NCBI GenBank assembly: GCA_009739215.1
Contig: VSJF01000005.1
Coordinates: 1,426,001-1,490,000 of the forward strand
Source: Floccularia luteovirens
Lineage: Eukaryota > Basidiomycota > Agaricomycetes > Agaricales > Squamanitaceae
DNA: 64,000 nucleotides
Reading direction: 5' to 3'
Shown: one piece after another, positions 56,595 through 64,000 of the stretch
Position numbering within the stretch: position 1 is the first letter of the stretch
How the letters are laid out: each line of letters opens with the position of its first letter
Notes under the pieces: model-generated
The model's input: the letters and a program-made list of their open reading frames with translations, nothing else
The model's database searches: none
Told to the model about the DNA's origin: nothing
Translations under genes and position numbers: made by a program

Positions 56595-57654
56595 ATGGCG
56601 ACAATAATACGGCCACCGTTCTTCAACTTCCACGTCCTAGGAACGCGTAAATTCGCTTCCTCAACACTTGGTATTTCGGCTTTGAGATGTGGCGTGACTT
56701 TAAGGACCTATTCCTCAAATTGTCCAATCCGGAACAGGACACTTACTGACCATACACGGCTATCATCCACTTTCCTTCAATTCAACAAGACCCTCAACCA
56801 TCCATGGAATGCCACATCCTTTCGTAGCAAAACATATGACGCTGGCCCGACATCTTTTCCGGATCCTGGACGACCCGATTTGTTTTACCATCTCGTTCCG
56901 CCCCCAAATCCGCTATCTCCCGCTCTCCCAGTGTACGCATTATCTTTTCTTCCTGTGCCACCAGCAACGCCAGACTCGAGCACAGTAATTGGCTGGCTTC
57001 CTGCACAAACGTATGAACAACCTGCGAATACGGATGTGGATGTAGCAGAGTCGAGCGTTGTAAATGATGAACAGACCCGTCAGCTTGACGCCGGTTTGCA
57101 TGATTTTAGAGAAAACCGTGAGTTGTTATTGTATGCACTGGCTATAGCGCCTGAAATCAACCCGCCCTATTAAGCTCGTTTTGTTAAATTGCTACATGAG
57201 AGTATTCAGGCAACTTTACGCGACGGTCTCGATGAGATATGGATTAATGGTGCCCTTCAGGTCCAAAAGGGGTGGATGCATATACACGGTCAGCATGTTG
57301 TATTTATTTGAGCGCGAACTAATAATGATGCCAACATACCAGACCAGAGAAACATTCCGGCTCTGGGGCGAATTGGCGATCCGGATGACATCATCGCTTC
57401 TGTACTAGTCGAGGATAGCAAGGTCAGTTCTTATGCGGAGCATGATATGTAAAAATATTCTTGTAAACCTATTTGTATGTACCCCATCACTCATATTTAT
57501 GTTTCAGATTCTAGCAGATACATACCAACCAATGCCTTCTTATAGAGTCTGCACAACTGATGGGATGATCCAACTCACTCCGGGTCTTGCACAGCGTCTT
57601 CATGACGCGTTGTCACAGATTGCGACATTAGAATCAACAACTACAGAGTTATGA
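56595..57654 (+). CDS. Conserved uncharacterised protein, probably mitochondrial
   Basis: Exons start at 56595 (MATIIRPPFFNFHVLGTRKF-ASSTLGISALR), an Arg/Ser-rich, acid-poor N-terminus typical of a mitochondrial presequence. The conserved part reads DPGRPDLFYHLVPPPNPLSP-ALPVYALSFLPVPP and DSSTVIGWLPAQ. After an intron starting at 57118 it continues ARFVKLLHESIQATL-type sequence: VKLLHESIQATLRDGLDEIW-INGALQVQKGWMHIHD. Then QRNIPALGRIGDPDDIIASV-LVEDSK, and finally ILADTYQPMPSYRVCTTDGM-IQLTPGLAQRLHDALSQIA. The stop is at 57652-57654. I recall a similar arrangement in other basidiomycete hypothetical proteins, without known function. The conserved IGDPDDIIASV stretch would be the best search query. 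Confidence 0.75.
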
Positions 57655-58286
57655 AATATAGGTATGCTTTGTTCATATCGTATATCTACAATTGATTCAC
57701 TTGTTGGTACTTTTTCGGTTAGCTTTTTGTTATGTGGACAACAAGAAAAAATCACTTCCGATATGGAGAGTCTGCTACTGACACAACTATTGAAACCTGC
57801 ATTATACATTTCTTCGAATCAAACATTACACCATTACTCTTTTGAACGTAATTGTATCCTTGAAATTTTGGGTAGTTTTTGGTCGGTCGTAAGATGAAAT
57901 CTGTGTCAATGCTATTCAACGGATAAGCATTCGGAGGGTGAACTATGAGGGACTGTTCGATGTCCCGTGAATTCTTGTAACTACAACTCGTGGACCGAAA
58001 TATTCTATTTTATATATCTCTGGTGACCATGTTTGATAGGCTTGGGTCAAGAATGGGATAACAAATAAATTTAATTTTAAAAGTAACAAAATAAATGTAC
58101 AAAACAAGATCCAAACTATCATATGCATTTTATGAGAGGCTATTCCAAAAAGTAGATATTGTTGTAACATATGATAAAGAATGAGAGGAATGTCAGTTAG
58201 TTGTCGTCATCATTATGCGTGAAATTCGTAAAGTCATTATATGGAGGATCAAGATAAAGAAAAATAATGTGATTGTATCAAAACGC
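57655..58286. other. Convergent 3' intergenic region
   Basis: No gene is supported. A frame at 57664-57897 (+) just after the previous stop has no features. Confidence 0.4.
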
Positions 58287-61200
58287 TCATCGATCACCGT
58301 ACATTGACATAGTTGGCGTACGAGGTCCAAACAAACCGGGGCTAGCCCTGGCTGGAACCGCCAGCGTAGGCTCAACGGATGGAGGTGTAGGCGCCAAACC
58401 TGGTTCAGCTGGATTAAAACCATGCCATCAGTTTCTGGAAATTAGAACATCGTATTAAGATTACGTACGTTGCCAAGTAGCCCATGATATTTGTCTCCTA
58501 GGATCTGGTGCGGGAACGACTGCAGGAGGTGCCGTTGCTTGAGTCTGCTGAGCAGCAGCCGACTTCCTTGGTTTACGTCTCCCGGGCATAGTACGCCATC
58601 CGGGCTTGCTTTGTGGTAATACAGGTGGCATAGGAGGCTCTAGGGGGTGGCTGGGGCGCCTCAGCAGGAGGTCCACCCGGAGCACCCGGAGCAGGTTTCC
58701 AATCTGGTTCAAACTCTCCTCCTGGACCATACTTCGACTTCAAGCACAGAAGAAGACCCATTTCACTAAAAAGTCAAAAAATGATCAACACTGCAAATAA
58801 AACGAATATAAACGGAACATACTGTTGAAGGGCGCGCCTTTCTTCACGTAGCTTGCCAACTTCTCCGAGTAGCATGCGCACTTCAGATGCTAATGCTCTA
58901 CTGAACTCGTCGAGATACTGTATGCGAAGTATAAATTAGTTACATAGTGGTTACTATGAAAGTGAAATGACTTACGCCTTCAACATTAAATGGAACTTGT
59001 TCGTTCGCAGTTTTTCGGACCGCATCAATTGTTTCCATGTGATGCTTCTCACAATCAGCACGCCAATCTGGTGTATAGAGTGAGAGAGGTTTGATAGACA
59101 TTTTCGGTTATACTTACCATTGGAAAGCGCTGTCAGTAGTTCTCTCTGTTCTGCATGTTGTCTCGTCAATTCCTCGAGTATTTTTTCAATTCCTGTTTAT
59201 CTTGGTTTAACAACGTCTTTTCCTTTTTGCTTAATGGAATTACTTACCGGGTTTGGATTCTGCAAGGTCTCTTTCCTCTTGTGCTCTTCGCCTGTCAGAG
59301 TCAAGGTCTTCCACAACTTTTTGTACCATCTCTCTCAACTCGATCCACTTGAAATCTTTCTCTTGTCGTCTACCTTGTTTCTCTTCCCATCGCGACTCCA
59401 TCAAATCTTTCTTGTTCTCGACTATATCACGTTGTTCCTGAACCAAATTTGTGATGTCCTCCAATTGTGCTCTGACTGCCTGATCCCGTTCAATTGCCTC
59501 TTGTCGTTCACGTTCTTTTGTCTCTGCTTCGGATACAATCCTTTGCTGCTTCTCGTTCTCAAGTTCTGCACGAACTAAAGCAAGCTCTTCTTCCAATGCC
59601 TTGATACGCAATTCTCGCTCCTCTGCAAATCGTGCTCTCTCTGCCTCTGCATCTGCCCTGAATTTCTCGCGTTCTGCAAATGCCTCTTCCCTTTCGCGAG
59701 CGAACTCCTCCCTTTCGAGTCTAACGACTTCAAGGATATCGTTCACATGACGTGAAGCGGCTTGCTGAGACGCTGTCCTGATGGAGTGCATAGACATAGA
59801 ATCTCTATGAGACATTTGGTCAATATCTGATTCCTCCGTAGGTTGTACAAGTGGTGTGGGCTGGGGCACTGGGGCTGGGGCTGGAACTGGAGCTGGCGTG
59901 ACTGGCGTTGGTAGAGATGCAAGTCTCGAGTCAATAGCTCTCCAGATGCCACTCGCTCGTTCTCTAGCTTCCTGGTCTCTACGCTCTTGATTTTCTAAGA
60001 ATAAACGTTCGCGGTCGTCTTCATTCCTACGAAACTCGACTTCTCTTTGATCCTCTGCTTCTTGAGCTGCGAGAGTCGTATTGTGAAGCTGCAACTCAAC
60101 CTCGTGAAGTCGTTCTAGCCGTTGTCGCTCATCTTCCTCGCGTTGTATATCAACTGGAGTTGCAGTAGCGCGTCGAGGCGGGTAATCAGTAGGTATTATA
60201 CTTGGAGCACGTTCTGTAAAGCGTGCAGAAGGGGTGCGAACCGGAAGGGGAGCATCGTGTTCTGTTGGTATATACTGGCTTGTAATACTGGGGGCACGGC
60301 CAATACGTGATGGATGTCTTTCTATACCTGGTGAGTACTCTTCGCTTGGGTGAATACCAGCTTCAACGATTGTCGGGCGGCGGGAGCGTCTACCGTCATC
60401 TGTCCTGGGGGCGACAGGGAGAACCTCAGGTGTACGGCGGCCATCATGTTCTTCCACATCAGGGTAGTCTTCGTAATGAGACGGGGCGGCGGGGCGGCGT
60501 GCTATAAATATGATGAATTTTCTCAAGTAGTTTACATAGGAATAGATACACACCATCTGACGGACGTCTTGGGGTTGCAGCACGACTCACACTGGGGATA
60601 TAATCTGGATCATGAGGGTGAATAAACTCAGGCTCATGCCCCACTTGTTCGGGTTCAAGCGTAACAACAGTTGGAGGTCTTTGGCGGGAAGGGACAGTGA
60701 CTCTGATTGGTTCTCTGCTTTCGACTGACGATCTGCGAGCCGTCGGACGGCGGGTGAGGGGAGCAGGAACTTGCACAGGACTTGGAGATCTAGATCTATC
60801 TCTCTGGCTCATACCCGTGCGAGCTGGTGAATGTCTTCCCGTATAACTTGGCGAACCTGTTCTTGCTATAACATGGCCAGCAGAGGTGGGTCGGCGGACT
60901 TCTTGGTCGCGATATTCTGGGGATATTGACCGACGAGATCTTGGAGGACCCGCTGTTGATGGGCGGTACCTTTCAGGTGAGACACTTCGTCTTGAGGGAC
61001 CAACTGAAATCGGTCGGTATTCTGTAGGGGATGCAGACCTCCTCGACCTTGGAGAACGTAGATGAGAAGGCTGTTCACCTTCACGATATGTTGGTGAACG
61101 TGATCTATATGTTTCGGGTGTGTGAGAACGGCGACCATGACGTCTGTCTCTGTGGTGGCGCGGTGGGGAATACGAACGAGACCTGCGTGACTCCGGTGAA

Positions 61201-64000
61201 TAGGAATAACGTCTTCTGTGACGGCGATATCCTGGAGAACGTGATCTTCGCGACTCTGGAGAACGAGAACGATGAGGGTCTCGGCGCCGGTAAGATGGGG
61301 AACGTGAGTATCTGCGATGTGGAGAACGCGAGTACCTGCGGTGTGGAGAACGTGAGTACCTGCGATGTGGAGAACGTGAGCGGCGTGGATCATAAGGGGA
61401 TCGATGGCGCCCATAGTAATGTCTTGATGGTGAGCGGGAATCGCGACGTCTTCTATCATCTGATACAACGACTCTCGGAGGGGAATGTGAGTATGACCTC
61501 CTTGATGGATAATGACTCGGGATAATAACTGGGACTTCTGCACGACGAGGGGACCGTGACCGCCTTGAGGATCGGGAATGAGAACGTAAATGAGGACGGT
61601 CATAGAAGGGGGCTTGTGTAGGGACAGTAACGGCAGTTACTGGACGCGACGGCGAATGCGAATGAGACCGTGATCGTGATGTTTGAACTATAATAGGAGC
61701 AGTGGGTGGTGCACCTGTTGGGTAGTACGGACCTGCAGTTGTTGGCGTTGGATACGGCATTTGTCCAGGGGTTTGCATAATGATAGGTTGTGGGGGTGTG
61801 TGACTGCGACTCCTACTACGGCTCCGGCTACGACGACTACGACGACTACGACGGCTCCGGTGGCTTCGAGAAAAATCGCTACTTTGTCCAGAAGGCATGA
61901 CTACAACCTGGGGTTGTGGTTGACCAAATTGCATAGACGGCACTGCGCCACCCGGCACTTGAACATGTACTGGTTGGGCTTGTGGAAGGGGAGTAGGGGA
62001 ATAGGAACGCGACCTTGAGCGCCTTGAGGAGGCAATTATCACTGGAGGTACTGGTTGCTGACGGCTGGGTGAACGTGAACGACTTCTGGAACTTCTTCTT
62101 GAACGGTGGCGACGAGTAGTTCTACTTCTGCTTGTGTGGGTACGACTACGACTTGATGAACTTGAACGACTTCTGCTCTCTTGTATTATAATGGGAGGAG
62201 CTCCTGAGGGTGGCGGTGGATAATAAGTTCCAGACATTGGGGCACCCATCGGTGGCATCATTCCAGGTTGTCCTTGAGCAGGTCCACTGGGCTGGATAAT
62301 AATGGTAGGCTGTTGTTGCTGCATAGGAACATCTGGATGTCGGGGAGAACCAGGAATCATAGGGGATGATGTTGATGGTGGAATAACATTGACAACCGGT
62401 GGTTGCTGAGGTTGATATTGCATTGCATGAGGATCGTGCATCATCGATGGACCGCCAGATGGTGGTTGCACGACAATATGATGAGTTGGGCTACTGGATC
62501 GCGACCTAGAGCTAGGAGAACGACTAGGCCTTCTGCTTCTATGGCTTCGGCTCCTGCTACTACTTCTTCGATGACTAGGTGTTCGGCTCCTGCCACTGTG
62601 TGTTCTCCTACTTGGAGACCTGCTTCTACGTGAGGGTGTGCGGCTACGGGAGTCTCTTGGGTGCCTTGGAGGACTCCTCGATCGCGTACTACTACCACTG
62701 CTACTTAAAGAGCTAGCAGGCACGTGTATTATACTTGGACCCATTCCATGAGAAGGTTGTCGCAACGGGACATAACGAGGAGAGCCTGTACTGTGACTAA
62801 AATCATCGGCACCTGGAGGGACAAATGGAATTTCCTGTTGAGGCATATGTGGCGTTGCGGATTGTCTACCAGAAGTTGGACGGAAACCATCGACGGGAAT
62901 TACCCCTTGGTGGTGTACTGGTGGCTGAAGGACGACCGTGGGACCGGGTGCACCATGCATACCTGGGATAACAGGTTGGAAAGTCGGGGTAGGAGTGTGA
63001 TCACCCCCTGGAGGTACAACTGGTGGTATAACTGGCTGGCCTGGTTGTTGAGGGTAAGGATGGAAGCCTCTAGGGTATTCGAACGGCTGTGGAACAGGCA
63101 TTTGTACTCTTTGACCAGGTATCGTAATTGTCGTCGGCTCAGATTCTTCAGATTCACTTGATTCACTCGACACAGGACGACCACCTAGTGTGAAAAGTCA
63201 GCTGGAACATCGAACAGTGATTATATAAGACCTACTCTGCATTCGCAACCCCTGCACATCGTTACGCAATTGGTCCACTCGGGCAATAACACCTTGGAGC
63301 TCAGATTGTCTATCATAAACATCTCGTTCCAACCAACCATTAAGGTCTCTCATATATCTCATTAATTCACGTTGTTGATCAACCGTAGCAAGTTGCGCAA
63401 GTCGGTTTTCCTAAGAGAATTGAGCCAACTTAGATACTAACAACTGATGTAGACTTACTCTAAGAATTCCCATTAATGAATCAAACAAGGGCGATAGCTG
63501 CGGAAAGTTGACGTTCGTCTAATTTCCATGTTCCATGTTAATTTAAGCCAATCTTCCAAGTGGAAATTACTTACAGGTCCGGCAGGCATGGGTATAAAAG
63601 TAGGACGTCCTGCCTGGCCAGGCGGTTGTTGTGCGTCTGGGCCTGGATCCATTTGCCTACCCCCGGATGGTCCTAAGTCTGGTTGCTGGGGTGCCTAGTA
63701 ATGTTCAATACCAATAAAACAGGCAGATGTTGGAAATATACCTGAGTTGGACGCGGCCTTGCTGGAGGATACCATGTATGGCGAACTCGATCATCAGCAT
63801 CACCTCTGACTGGTGCAGTCTGCGACCTTGCAGGATCATACATAGTTGTTGGCTGCTGCTGACGTTGATATCTTAACAGAATCCTCATGATTGTAAGGAA
63901 GACTTACGAAAATAGGTCGTGGAGTTGGCCCTGGTCCAACATTAAATCTGTCCCTATGTCTACGTGCGACCTCAGCTGCCATGTCAATGGGGCGATATGA
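58287..64000 (-). CDS. Very large RS-rich, coiled-coil protein (partial, runs off right edge)
   Basis: The minus-strand gene enters at the right edge and ends at 58287. Exons at the right encode AEVARRHRDRFNVGPGPTPR, then Gln/Pro-rich sequence, then LATVDQQRELMRYMRDLNGW-LERDVYDRQSELQGVIARVD-QLRNDVQGLRMQ, a helical segment. The exon 63173-60560 has an SSESSESEESE acidic block, long Pro/Gln-rich stretches, many Arg-Ser dipeptides and tandem HRRYSRSP units near 61320-61390. The next exon (60505-59250) has a long Glu/Arg coiled coil (REREEAFAEREKFRADAEAE, LRIKALEEELALVRAELENE). The C-terminal part is a conserved block, VPFNVEGYLDEFSRALASEV-RMLLGEVGKLREERRALQ, then SKYGPGGEFEPDWKPAP and a Pro-rich end. 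A frame change near 58660 fits a 46-nt intron. The RS content hints at RNA/nuclear speckle association; function unknown. Confidence 0.75.
61310..61400 (-). repeat. Tandem repeat coding for HRRYSRSP units
   Basis: On the minus strand the eight-residue unit HRRYSRSP is repeated three times in a row, with related SRSP words around it. The DNA shows matching 24-nt near-repeats at about 61310-61395 (plus-strand words gtgagtacctgcg(g/a)tgtgga). Confidence 0.6.

Noticed and set aside
58610..58690. A one-base frameshift at a five-C run in the RS-rich protein gene
   Set aside because: A 46-nt GT-AG intron (gtgctccgg ... cccctag on the minus strand) gives an in-frame join, so a lesion is not required.
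61031..61525. Plus-strand frame with repeated VENVSTCDVEN units
   Set aside because: It is the reverse complement of the HRRYSRSP repeat region of the RS-rich protein and lacks other support.

Overview
The window is nuclear DNA of a filamentous basidiomycete, most likely an Agaricomycete. Nearly every gene is split by short GT-AG introns of about 46-70 nt. Many encoded proteins, including several with no known function, have the look of Agaricomycete families: an SNF5 with a GATA-type finger, small cysteine-rich proteins, a Zn2Cys6 regulator, and an RS-rich coiled-coil protein. All coding calls come from reading exons by eye. Family names come from recognising motifs, not from a search.

Layout. 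At 1-5 kb there is a membrane-anchored protein cut by the left edge (-), an alpha/beta hydrolase (-) and a small secreted protein (+). At 6.4-12.2 kb lies VPS15, the kinase/HEAT/WD40 subunit of the Vps34 PI3-kinase complex (+). At 12.5-20.6 kb is the most unusual part: three metallothionein genes (+), each with a long related upstream region. A decayed partial copy of VPS15 sits between the second and third. At 20.9-27.8 kb are threonyl-tRNA synthetase (+), the cleavage-stimulation factor CstF64/Rna15 (-) and a small heat-shock protein (+). A gene-poor stretch of about 3 kb follows. At 31-41 kb are a Zn2Cys6 transcription factor (+), two related cysteine-rich small-protein genes (-), tubulin cofactor C (-), the cullin RING subunit RBX1 (-, six exons) and a second alpha/beta hydrolase (-). 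After a 3.6 kb gap with a strong pyrimidine tract come SNF5 (+), an unknown nuclear-looking protein (-) and RSC7/NPL6 (+), so two subunits of SWI/SNF-type remodellers lie within 10 kb. The right end holds an unknown protein (-), a probable mitochondrial protein (+) and a very large RS-rich, coiled-coil protein (-) that runs off the right edge.

Most genes are unrelated housekeeping functions with no operon-like logic. The metallothionein/VPS15 block stands out. The three metallothionein genes share one four-exon structure with a 5-nt second exon, near-identical N-termini, TATA boxes at about the same distance, and long homologous 5' flanks, so they look like an amplified metal-response cassette. 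One copy has lost a cysteine. VPS15 was partly duplicated with a cassette and one copy then decayed. The complete-looking VPS15 also has places in its 3' half where the frame changes without an obvious normal intron.
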